From the NCBI RefSeq assembly GCF_964340395.1, contig NC_135565.1, positions 1,425,001 through 1,489,000 of the forward strand: DNA of 64,000 nucleotides, written 5' to 3'. Shown one piece after another: positions 29,861 through 40,290 of this stretch; position 1 is the stretch's first letter, and each line of letters starts with the position of its first letter. Position numbers and translations under genes: made by a program. The notes below the pieces were generated by a model. That model saw only the letters and a list, made by a program, of their open reading frames with translations. It did no database searches and was not told where the DNA came from. The stretch is from Glandiceps talaboti (taxonomy: Eukaryota > Hemichordata > Enteropneusta > Spengelidae).

Positions 29861-29874
29861 AAAGGTATGGGGGT

Positions 29875-32800
29875 AGTGGATCTGGTGGGTTGTGGGCTTA
29901 GTGGGCTGTGAACCTTGTGGGCTGTTAACCTGCTGAGTTGTGGATCAAGTGCCTAGTAGACTGTGGGTTTAGTGGGCTGTGGACCTGGTGGGATGTGGGC
30001 CTGGTGGGCTGTGGCCCTGGCAGGATGTGGTCCTGATGAGTTGTGGGCCCGGTGGGTTGTGGGCCTGGTGAGTTGTGGGCCTGCTGGGCTGTGGGCCCTG
30101 GGAGCTGTGGGCCTGATGAGTTGTGGGCCCGGTGGGCTGTGGGCCTGGCGAGTTGTGGGCCTGGTGGGCTGTGGGCCCTGGGAGCTGTGGGCCTGATGAG
30201 TTGTGGGCCTGGTGGGCTGTGGGCCTGGCGAGTTGTGGGCCTGCTGGACTGTGGGCCCCGGGAGCTGTGGGCCTGATTGGTTGTGGGCCTGGTGGGCTGT
30301 GGGCCTGGGGAGTTGTGCGTCTGGTGAGTTGTGGGCCTGGTGGGCTGTGCGCCTGATGAGTTGTGGGCTTGATGGGTTGTGGGCCTGCTGGGCTGTGGGC
30401 CCCGGGAGCTGTGGGCCTGATGAGTTGTGGGCCTGGTGGGCTGTGGGCCTGGGGAGTTGTGGGCCCCGGGAGCTGTGGGCCTGATGAGTTGTGGGCCTGG
30501 TGGGCTGTGGGCCTGGGGAGTTGTGGGCCTGGTGGGCTGTGGGCCTGGCGAGTTGTGGGCCTGCTGGACTGTGGGCCCCGGGAGCTGTGGGCCTGATGGG
30601 TTGTGGGCCTGGTGGGCTGTGGGCCTGGGGAGTTGTGGGCCTGGTGGGCTGTGCGTCTGGTGAGTTGTGGGCCTGGTGGGATGTGCGCCTGATGAGTTGT
30701 GGGCCTGGCGAGTTGTGGGCCTGCTGGACTGTGGGCCCCGGGAGCTGTGGGCCTGATGGGTTGTGGGCCTGGTGGGCTGTGGGCCTGGGGAGTTGTGGGC
30801 CTGGTGGGCTGTGCGTCTGGTGAGTTGTGGGCCTGGTGGGCTGTGCGCCTGATGAGTTGTGGGCTTGATGGGTTGTGGGCCTGCTGGGCTGTGGGCCCCG
30901 GGAGCTGTGGGCCTGATGAGTTGTGGGCCTGGTGGGCTGTGGGCCTGGGGAGTTGTGGGCCCCGGGAGCTGTGGGCCTGATGAGTTGTGGGCCTGGTGGG
31001 CTGTGGGCCTGGGGAGTTGTGGGCCCCGGGAGCTGTGCGCCTGATGAGTTGTGGGCTTGGTGAGTTGTGGGCCTGGCGAGTTGTGGGCCTGGTGGGATGT
31101 AGACCTGGTGAGATATCGACCTGGTGGGCTGTGGACCTAGCTAGTGGAGTGTGGGTCTGGTGGACTTTGGTGGGCTAGATGTGCACATGGTGGGCTGTGG
31201 GCCCTGTGGACTGTAGACCTTGTGGACCGTGTGTATGGAGGGCAGTGGCCCTTGTGGGTTGTGGGCTTAGAGGGCTGTGAACCTGGTGGGCTGTGAACCT
31301 GGTGAGTTGTGGATCTGGTGGGCAGTGGACCTGGTGAGTTGTGGATCTGGTGGGCAGTGGACCTGGTGAGTTGTGGATCTGGTGGGATGTGGGCCTGGTG
31401 AGTTGTTGTCCTGGTGAGTTATGCACCTAGCAGACTGTGGGTCTAGTGGGTTGTGGATCTGGTGGGATGTGGGCCTCGTGAGTTGTTGTCCTGGTGGGCT
31501 GTGGGCCTGGTGAGTTGTGGGCCTGGTGAGTTGTTGTCCTGGTGGGCTGTGGGCCTGGTGAGTTGTGGGTCTGGTGGGCTGTGGGACTGGTGAGTTGTGG
31601 GCCTAGTGGGCTGTGCGCCTGGTGAGTTGTGGGCCTGGTGGCTGTGGGCCTGGTGAGTTGTGGGCCTGGTGGGATGTAGACCTGGTGAGATATCGACCTG
31701 GTGCAGGTGGGCTGTGGCCCTAGCTAGTGGAGTGTGGGTCTGGTGGGCTGTAGACCTTGTGGGCCGTGTGTATGGCGGACAGTGGACCTGGTGTGTTGTG
31801 GGCATAGTGGGCTGTGAACCTGGTGGGCTGTGAACCTGGTGAGTTGTGGATCTGGTGGGCAGTGGACGTGGTGAGTTGTGGGTCTAGTAGACTGTGGGTC
31901 TAGTGGGCTGTGGACCTGGTGGGATGTGGGCCTGATGAGTTGTGGTCTTGGTGGGCTGTGGGACTGGTGAGTTGTGGGCTTGGTGAGTTGTGGGCCTGGT
32001 GGGCTGAGGGCCTGGTGAGTTGTGGGTCTGGTGTGCTATAGGCCTGGTGGGCAGTGGGCCTGATGAGTTGTGGGCCTGGTGGGCAGTGGGCCTGGTGAGT
32101 TGTGGGCCTGGTGGACTGCGGGCCTGGTGAGTTGTGGTCTTGGTGGGATGTGGGCCTGGTGGGCCGTGGGCCTGATGAGTTGTGATCTTGGTGGGCTGTG
32201 GGCCTGGTGCGTTGTGGGCCTGGTGAGCTATGGGCCTGGTGGGCTGTTGGCCTGGTGAGTTGTGATCCTGGTGTGATATGGGCCTGGTGGGCTGTGGGCC
32301 TGGTAAGTTGTGGTCTTGGTGGTCAGTGGACCTGGTGAGTTGTGAGCCTGGTCTTGGTGGGATGTGGCTCTGGCGGGCTGTGAGCCTGGTCTTGGTGGGA
32401 TGTGGCTCTGGCGGGCTGTGGGCCTGATGAGTTGTGGGCCTGGTGGGCAGTGGGTCTGGTAAGTTGTGGTCTTGGTGGTCAGTGGACCTGGTGGGCTGTG
32501 GGCCTGGTGAGACGTGGGCCTGGCGCATTGTGGGCCTGGTGAGCTATGGGCCTGGTGGGCAGTGGGCCTGGTGAGTTGTGGGCCTGATTGGCTGCGGGCG
32601 TGGTGAGTTGTGGACCTGATGAGTTGTGGGCCCGGTGGGCTGTGGGCCTGGCGAGTTGTGGGCCTGCTGGACTGTGGGCCCCGGGAGCTGTGGGCCTGAT
32701 GGGTTGTGGGCCTGGTGGGCTGTGGGCCTGGGGAGTTGTGGGCCTGGTGGGCTGTGCGTCTGGTGAGTTGTGGGCCTGGTGGGCTGTGCGCCTGATGAGT

Positions 32801-34545
32801 TGTGGGCTTGATGGGTTGTGGGCCTGCTGGGCTGTGGGCCCCGGGAGCTGTGGGCCTGATGAGTTGTGGGCCTGGTGGGCTGTGGGCCTGGGGAGTTGTG
32901 GGCCCCGGGAGCTGTGGCCCTGATGAGTTGTGGGCCTGGTGGGCTGTGGGCCTGGGGAGTTGTGGGCCCCGGGAGCTGTGCGCCTGATGAGTTGTGGGCT
33001 TGGTGAGTTGTGGGCCTGGCGAGTTGTGGGCCTGGTGGGATGTAGACCTGGTGAGATATCGACCTGGTGGGCTGTGGACCTAGCTAGTGGAGTGTGGGTC
33101 TGGTGGACTTTGGTGGGCTAGATGTGCACATGGTGGGCTGTGGGCCCTGTGGACTGTAGACCTTGTGGACCGTGTGTATGGAGGGCAGTGGACCTTGTGG
33201 GTTGTGGGCTTAGAGGGCTGTGAACCTGGTGGGCTGTGAACCTGGTGAGTAATGGATCTGGTGGGCAGTGGACCTGGTGAGTTGTGGATCTGGTGGGCAG
33301 TGGACCTGGTGAGTTGTGGATCTGGTGGGATGTGGGCCTGGTGAGTTGTTGTCCTGGTGAGTTATGCACCTAGCAGACTGTGGGTCTAACTTGGGTTGTG
33401 GATCTGGTGGGATGTGGGCCTGGTGAGTTGTTGTCCTGGTGGGCTGTGGGCCTGGTGAGTTGTTGGCCTGGTGAGTTGTTGTCCTGGTGGGCTGTGGGCC
33501 TGGTGAGTTGTGGGTCTGGTGGGCTGTGGGACTGGTGAGTTGTGGGCCTGGTGGGCTGTGCGTCTGGTGAGTTGTGGGCCTGGTGGCTGTGGGCCTGGTG
33601 AGTTGTGGGCCTGGTGGGATGTAGACCTGGTGAGATATCGACCTGGTGCAGGTGGGCTGTGGCCCTAGCTAGTGGAGTGTGGGTCTGGTGGGCTGTAGAC
33701 CTTGTGGGCCGTGTGTATGGCGGACAGTGGACCTGGTGTGTTGTGGGCATAGTGGGCTGTGAACCTGGTGGGCTGTGAACCTGGTGAGTTGTGGATCTGG
33801 TGGGCAGTGGACGTGGTGAGTTGTGGGTCTAGTAGACTGTGGGTCTAGTGGGCTGTGGACCTGGTGGGATGTGGGCCTGATGAGTTGTGGTCTTGGTGGG
33901 CAGTGGGCCTGGTGAGTTGTGGGCCTGGTGGACTGCGGGCCTGGTGAGTTGTGGTCTTGGTGGGATGTGGGCCTGTTGGGCCGTGGGCCTGATGAGTTGT
34001 GATCTTGGTGGGCTGTGGGCCTGGTGAGGTGTGGGCCTGGTGCGTTGTGGGCCTGGTGAGCTATGGGCCTGGTGGGCTGTTGGCCTGGTGAGTTGTGATC
34101 CTGGTGTGATATGGGCCTGGTGGGCTGTGGGCCTGGTAAGTTGTGGTCTTGGTGGTCAGTGGACCTGGTGAGTTGTGAGCCTGGTGAGTTGTGGGCCTGG
34201 TGGGCTGTTGGCCTGGGGAGCTGTGGGCCTGGTGGGCTGTGGGCCTGGTCTTGGTGGGATGTGGCTCTGGCGGGCTGTGAGCCTGGTCTTGGTGGGATGT
34301 GGCTCTGGCGGGCTGTGGGCCTGATGAGTTGTGGGCCTGGTGGGCAGTGGGCCTGGTAAGTTGTGGTCTTGGTGGTCAGTGGACCTGGTGGGCTGTGGGC
34401 CTGGTGAGACGTGGGCCTGGCGCATTGTGGGCCTGGTGAGCTATGGGCCTGGTGGGCAGTGGGCCTGGTGAGTTGTGGGCCTGATTGGCTGCGGGCGTGG
34501 TGAGTTGTGGACCTGATGGGTTGTTGTGCTGGTGGTGGTGGTGGA
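29875..34545. repeat. 4.7-kb G-rich 16-bp minisatellite
   Basis: The unit is like GTGGGCCTGGTGAGTT, with many variants (CCGGGAGCTGTGGGCC, GTGGGCTGTGGGCCTG). The plus strand is strongly G-rich. The stretch 30.70-32.59 kb is repeated at 32.64-34.51 kb with an offset of about 1.94 kb at first and about 1.83 kb later. Open frames on both strands are artefacts. It lies 5' of the first PIFO exon found, probably in an intron. Confidence 0.93.
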
Positions 34546-34616
34546 CAGAACCCATGTGGCACAATCAATGACTAATTATACTGACATTGCATTTTCTTTT
34601 AAATTATAATTTTCAG

Positions 34617-34771
34617 AACTTCTTGGCAGGGACGTTAAAAGAAATGTTTCATTTGGGACATCTTCAGACAGGCCAGTATATCCAAGTAAAGTACCACCTA
34701 CACGTGCAGGAGTTGTACTGAAGTCAGATTCAACACCAAATGTAGGACCTGGTACTTACAGTACTAATAAG
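34617..34771 (+). CDS. PIFO: PIFO exon (second or later)
   Basis: The acceptor TTTTCAG ends at 34616 and the donor GTAAGAT starts at 34772. It begins with two bases of a split codon and encodes 51 residues with the SFGT block and the first PGTY turn. It starts only about 70 bases after the end of the 4.7-kb minisatellite. Confidence 0.82.
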
Positions 34772-34826
34772 GTAAGATATGCAGTAAATACAAGGCGTAT
34801 GTATGCAAATATGTCTTGTCTATCTA

Positions 34827-34867
<41 letters not shown>

Positions 34868-37800
34868 GCATGCGTGTGCGAAATGAGAACATGGCTATTG
34901 CGTAAAATATGATACTCCCTTATTCCGTCATTCTAGAAAGTGACCCTCCCTCAATTTCCCCTGCCAAAATATTTCAAAAACATAGTTAAATACTGTCAGA
35001 CATGGAAAACGAATTAATTCTTTTAAACTATTAATTCTGGGACTGGTCCACCACTGCCCCGAAATTTCCCCAGCCCCTGTAATTGATGAAGGCTCCCTAA
35101 ATGAAATAGAAGTATTTATCAATATATATTGGGTTTATGTCCTTACTATTCTACTCCTTTCCGATGAACAAGTTGATACAATAAGTCACACTTAAAGTCA
35201 ATCATTATGTTTTGCCCTCGGTCAATTGAACAACGGGTCAGTCTGTATTACTGTTACCCCATTGGTCAACGGGTCAGTCTGTATTACTGTTACCCCATTG
35301 GTCAATGGGTCAAAAATTCATGTATTGTTGTTTTTCATAGATCAATGGGTTTATGTACACAATGAATCAAAGAGTTACAAGTCTGAAAGGATATCCTATG
35401 GTAACCAGGACGATGTATCCAAAGGCCAATGCCGCATATCGGGTAAGGTAAACAAGTCATGTCGGTGACAGACATATATTATATACCAATATTTGACTTA
35501 TTTTTCTTGTATTACTTTTATAGATTATACATACGCTGCATTCATTTTATTCCCAAATGCTTGTCTGTGGTTGTTTAACAGCTACATTTTCTGAGATTAT
35601 ACACAGGGAACCATGCACACCCCTGTAATATTCACATACTTAGGACAGGGTTGTGCGCATGACTGTACCAGCTCAGTGTAGCCATGGAGGCTGTACCAGC
35701 TGTGTGAAAAATATCCCTGTAACAGTTCTGGCCAGCACACTAGGTGTAACATACCTAGATTTGACAGATGTGTAACTGGTTTGCCAATATCAATGTAACA
35801 TGGATGTTAAAAATAGCAATGTAGCATAGGTTTTTATAACATCCACATACACAACATTTTCCCCACAGCCATGTACCAGCTATGTGAGCATAGTTGTAAT
35901 GTAGGTATTTCCCACAGCCATGTACCAGCTACGTGAACATAACTGAAGCATTGGTATTTCCCATAGCTATGCATATACCAGCTATGTGAGCATAGCTGTA
36001 ATGTAGGTATTTCCCATAGCCATGCACCAGCTGTGTGAGCAATGCTAGTCGGATAAGAACAAAAGGGTTGCTGGAGGGTGTTATTCTACCATAGGTGTTA
36101 CATGTATGTGCACAACTGTGTGACAGGTATGCAGTACACAGCTATGGTACTGGGATGTGCAAAACAGTCGTGGCACAGAGGCGGTATTCCACATCCATGC
36201 AACAGGCATATTTTTCACCACCATGTACCAGGACTGTGGAGAAATATACCCTGTAATGGGGCTGTGAGGCACACAGCTGGTACATAACTGTGCTCTTCTT
36301 CCTAGCACTAGGATGTCGCCACATCCATTTGATTATTATAAATATTACTTTAAGCAATATTTTGTTCTTCTTTGTATCTAAAGGTCAAAGTTAAAAAAAA
36401 ATCTAAAATAATTTCTTCAATACCGTTCTTCTAATCACCATGCCTCATGGGACTAATGTTATCACATGGCTACTGTTATATCTTCTCTTCCTTCCGGGAT
36501 GCACAGAAAAACTGACATACTAGAATGAAACTTTTGTTCCCCACCACTGCCATGATGATAACATACCAGTGAAATGTAGTGCATTTAGTTGTCGTGTGGG
36601 TCTCACAGCAGTATAGGAGGAACAGGGTGGCAACATATTGCTGAGAGGAGTGGGTTTCACAGCAGTATAGAAGGAACAGGGTGGCAACATATTGCAGAGA
36701 GGAGCGGGTCTCATATCAGTAAAGGAGGAACAGGGTGGCAACATATTGCAGAGAGGAGCGGGTCTCACAGCAGTATAGAAGGAACAGGGTGGCAACATAT
36801 TGCAGAGAGGAGCGGGTCTCATATCAGTAAAGGAGGAACAGGGTGGCAACATATTGCAGAGAGGAGCGGGTCTCACAGCAGTATAGAAGGAACAGGGTGG
36901 CAACATATTGCAGAGAGGAGCGGGTCTCACAGCAGTATAGAAGGAACAGGGTGGCAACATATTGCAGAGAGGAGCGGGTCTCACAGCAGTATAGAAGGAA
37001 CAGGGTGGCAACATATTGCAGAGAGGAGCGGGTCTCACAGCAGTATAGAAGGAACAGGGTGGCAACATATTGCAGAGAGAATCGGGTCTCACAGCAGTAT
37101 AGAAGGAACAGGGTGGCAACATATTGCAGAGAGGAGCGGGTCTCACAGCAGTATAGGAGGAACAGGGTGGCAACATATTGCAGAGAGGAGCGGGTCTCAC
37201 AGCAGTATAGGAGGAACAGGGTGGCAACATATTGCAGAGAGGAGCGGGTCTCACAGCAGTATAGGAGGAACAGGGTGGCAACATATTGCAGAGAGGAGCG
37301 GGTCTCACAGCAGTATAGGAGGAACAGGGTGGCAACATATTGCAGAGAGGAGCGGGTCTCACAGCAGTATAGGAGGAACAGGGTGGCAACATATTGCAGA
37401 GAGGAGCGGGTCTCACAGCAGTATAGGAGGAACAGGGTGGCAACATATTGCAGAGAGGAGCGGGTCTCACAGCAGTATAGGAGGAACAGGGTGGCAACAT
37501 ATTGCAGAGAGGAGCGGGTCTCACAGCAGTATAGGTGGAACAGAATGGCAACATATTGCAGAGAGGAGCGGGTCTCACAGCAGTATAGGAGGAACAGGGT
37601 GGCAACATATTGCAGAGAGGAGCGGGTCTCACAGCAGTATAGGAGGAACAGGGTGGCAACATATTGCGGAGAGGAGCGGGTCTCACAGCAGTATAGGAGG
37701 AACAGGGTGGCAACATATTGCGGAGAGGAGCGGGTCTCACAGCAGTATAGGAGGAACAGGGTGGCAACATATTGCGGATAATGTGGTGGTGTGGAGATGT

Positions 37801-38234
37801 TGACCTCTGTCCTGGTTGTCAATTGAGCACTCTTCTTGTCTTTGGGAGTTTTGGCCTTTTGGTTAACCAATTAGATCCAAATATAAGCATTGATTTAATA
37901 CACAAACAAAGTCACTATGATGGTAATAATGGGAAACAACTTTAAAAGCCATCTATATGGTGGGTGGAATCTTACCACCGAAAAATCGCCTGTCTCTAGT
38001 GGATTCGAACCCAGGACCTCCTGACAACTAATCTTTGAGCGGTGTTAAAAACATTTCATTGAAATATCTAAACAGGCGAGGGTCATATTTTAGAGAAAGG
38101 AGATTGAGGGAGCGTCACTTTTAGCACAGTGGACTGGTGGAGGGGGGTGTCACATTTTATGCCATAGACCGAGCTTGATTTCCCACGGCCCTCCTCCTTG
38201 TAATAACTGAAGGCTTCCTAAATGTTCATAAAAT

Positions 38235-38300
<66 letters not shown>

Positions 38301-39977
38301 TTAACAATAAGCTCACGCCAAAAGCAACAGTGAAATCTTAGTTTATATTGCAGAGACAAGGATGATTACGCAAGGGAACAAACATTTTTTTAAATGATAT
38401 GTATTCACCCAGCAACCACATACTAACCATAGCAATAACCAAAATGATATGTATTCACCCAGCAACCACAGACTAACCATAGCAATAACCAAAATGATAT
38501 GCATTCATCCAGCAACCACATACTAACCATAATAATAACCAAAATGATATGCATTCACCCAGCAACCACATACTAACCATAGCAATAACCAAAATGATAT
38601 GCATTCATCCAGCAACCACATACTAACCATAGCAATAACCAAAATGTCAAATGATATGCATTCACCCAGCAACCACAGACTAACCATTGCAACAACCAGG
38701 AGTTCCTAGTGCAACAATAACAACAATGATAGGTATGAATCAACTTGCCTAGACAGAAGAAGCGATATATTTGTTTTGTTTTTCATGTTTTCATGGATAT
38801 TCATTAATTTTGAGGTCTTTTTCATTTTCAGTTTGTCTCATTACGTTTTATGTTAAGACCACAGCTATATAGGATTACATTGTTTACAGTTAGTTTCCAT
38901 ACAGAGCTTGTTAGTTTAATAAAAACTTTTATCGAACATTTTTCATTGAAACTGTTGGTGGAATTGTTCTATGTTGTTATTTGAACATCATACATGTACA
39001 ATTCTTAATGTTTACGATGTGTCTGACAGTGCATTTATTATTTTATTTTAGAAAGAGACTCCATCAGTGAATACATACTTCAAAGAAGTTCATGAACCAA
39101 TGGCCTGCAGTCCTGCCTTAAAACCGTTCAACACAGGAGCTTTACGATTCCCTAAGGTACATAGAGACCATGACCTTACACCGGGGTGAGTTTTCATCTG
39201 TACAACACATTATGGCATTATCCCCAAATATAAAGGCAGGTGCTGTTTTACGGGCCCGACCTACGCATATTTAGGTTACTCCAATTTCAAGTAAAAGTAT
39301 ATAACATGAAGGGCAGATCAAATGTCAATTGAATAGAAAAAGTTGGTTAAAATGAGTTTATCACAATTTATATATATATATACTGTGACCTGGCGCTCTG
39401 ATCATACATAAGTTGTACATGTACATGTCAACTAAGCTACTGTGTTTCCACTGTCCACTAACTGTAGAACTGGTGGCAAGGAATCTCCAGCTTTTCGGAC
39501 AGCTAAATAACCTAAATGTGAAATCAAAGTGACTGAATAAAGAACTGTGTAGTCTCAAATGTATTACTAGCAGTATATATGGTTCCTTGTCATACATTTA
39601 TCTTAATCATTGTACTAAACTAGCGAAATAGACTTGAACGGTGAGAATTTTGTTTGTTGAACATCTGTAATTGTTTTTGGCCAAATACCCCCATCACTAT
39701 CAAGACATACGTCCCCCACACCACCATCATCATAAGGACAAGTTTACTTCTTACCTACAGGCCTGGTACATATGAACACAACGTTCCAAGAAATAGAAAA
39801 GTTGGTTTCCATGGCACATTTGGAGGACCACAACTTTTGAAAATTCCACCAGATGGAGGTTTCTTACTACCAGAAGAATGTAAAGGAACGACCTATAAAA
39901 GTAGACTAATGTCTTACAAAGATGCACGAAAGTTTAAAATTAGAGAAGCCTATCTCAGTCTTTATTGGAAAGATTGA
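34617..39977 (+). CDS. PIFO: Pitchfork (PIFO/CIMAP3) homologue, 5' end not found
   Basis: Four exons, 34617-34771, 35341-35442, 39052-39185 and 39761-39977, join in consistent phases (entry needs two bases, then 0, 0, 2) for 201 residues. Human pitchfork is about 191 residues, so only a short N-terminus is missing. Matches to the family are the early SFGT block, a first VGPGTY, the SLKGYP segment, a second PGPGTY formed across the last junction (an STPG-like turn), and the end REAYLSLYWKD, close to the vertebrate VAYLSLY terminus. Pitchfork is a ciliary and basal-body protein reported to act with Aurora A in cilium disassembly and more recently counted among ciliary microtubule-associated proteins; that role is carried over by homology. 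An in-frame TAA just upstream of the first acceptor shows the start lies in an earlier exon, perhaps 5' of the G-rich array. The gene converges on GTF2H1. Confidence 0.85.
34821..34866. repeat. (CTGT)n microsatellite
   Basis: A tetranucleotide run in the short PIFO intron after the first exon found. Confidence 0.92.
34895..35100. mobile_element. Degraded relative of the hAT-like MITE
   Basis: CCTGTAATTGATGAAGGCTC followed by CCTAA resembles the right terminus of the elements at 3.2 and 23.5 kb; GTGACCCTCCCTC inside matches the complement of their GGGTCA tracts. In the PIFO intron. Confidence 0.45.
35341..35442 (+). CDS. PIFO: PIFO internal exon
   Basis: Acceptor TTTTTCATAG ends at 35340; donor GTAAGG starts at 35443. 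The exon is 102 bases (34 codons, phase 0) and carries SLKGYPMVTRT, the counterpart of the SIKGY segment in vertebrate pitchfork. Confidence 0.8.
35443..36597. other. PIFO intron with decayed tandem units
   Basis: Between 35.65 and 36.25 kb the motifs CATGTACCAGCTATGTGAGC and GTAATGTAGGTATTTCCCA recur in diverged units of about 50-70 bp. No coding signal. Confidence 0.5.
36598..37786. repeat. 54-bp minisatellite, about 22 copies
   Basis: The unit starts GGAGGAACAGGGTGGCAACA and contains GCAGAGAGGAGCGGGTCTCA. 54 is divisible by three and the unit lacks stops in several frames, so four overlapping frames of 312-416 codons stay open on both strands. In the PIFO intron; not called coding. Confidence 0.93.
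38085..38222. mobile_element. Degraded MITE remnant
   Basis: GGGTCATATTTTAGA, GGGGTGTCACATTTTA and a right end CTTGTAATAACTGAAGGCTT plus CCTAA match the hAT-like MITE family; the left end is missing. Confidence 0.45.
38238..38298. repeat. (TA)n microsatellite
   Basis: About 30 uninterrupted TA dinucleotides in the PIFO intron. Confidence 0.95.
38392..38697. repeat. 50-bp minisatellite, about 6 copies
   Basis: Unit AAAATGATATGCATTCACCC plus AGCAACCACATACTAACCAT and a short tail; the last copy has a 6-bp insertion and begins to diverge. In the PIFO intron. Confidence 0.9.
39052..39185 (+). CDS. PIFO: PIFO internal exon
   Basis: Acceptor TTATTTTAG ends at 39051; the donor GTGAGT starts at 39186. 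It has 44 codons plus two bases and begins KETPSVNTYF, like the KEMTPHAGRY stretch of vertebrate pitchfork. It lies after a 3.6-kb intron with two tandem arrays. Confidence 0.82.
39761..39977 (+). CDS. PIFO: PIFO last coding exon
   Basis: Acceptor TTACCTACAG ends at 39760. The first base completes the Gly of PGPGTY; 71 codons then run to TGA at 39975-39977. The C-terminal REAYLSLYW is the most diagnostic part of the family. No close AATAAA was seen downstream. Confidence 0.87.
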
Positions 39978-40290
39978 CTCTGTCTATATATATATATATA
40001 TATCCATCTATCATTATACCATCCATCTACACACAACACAATGTCAACGCCATTCACATACTCAATGACGTCGCGTCCATATATCCATTTACATCATGAC
40101 GTCACGTCCATCCACGCATGGCATGGCATGGCATGAGTACATCCATGTATGGTATGATAACACATCCATCCATGTCCAGCATGACGTCACGTCTATGTCC
40201 ATTTACATCATGACGTTATGTCCATTCACGTATGGCATGAAAGTCCAGGATGTGAAATTGGTATTCATCTTTAAAATAATTCTGCAAAAC
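39978..40290. other. PIFO 3' flank
   Basis: Holds a short (TA)n run and a few diverged CATGACGTCACGTCCAT units. No canonical polyadenylation hexamer was recognised. Confidence 0.4.

Noticed and set aside
37985-38045. tRNA or tRNA-derived SINE on the minus strand (GGGTTCGAATCC B box)
   Set aside because: A B-box-like motif is present, but no A box at the right distance, no cloverleaf stems and a poor T stem; a SINE remnant is possible but unsupported.
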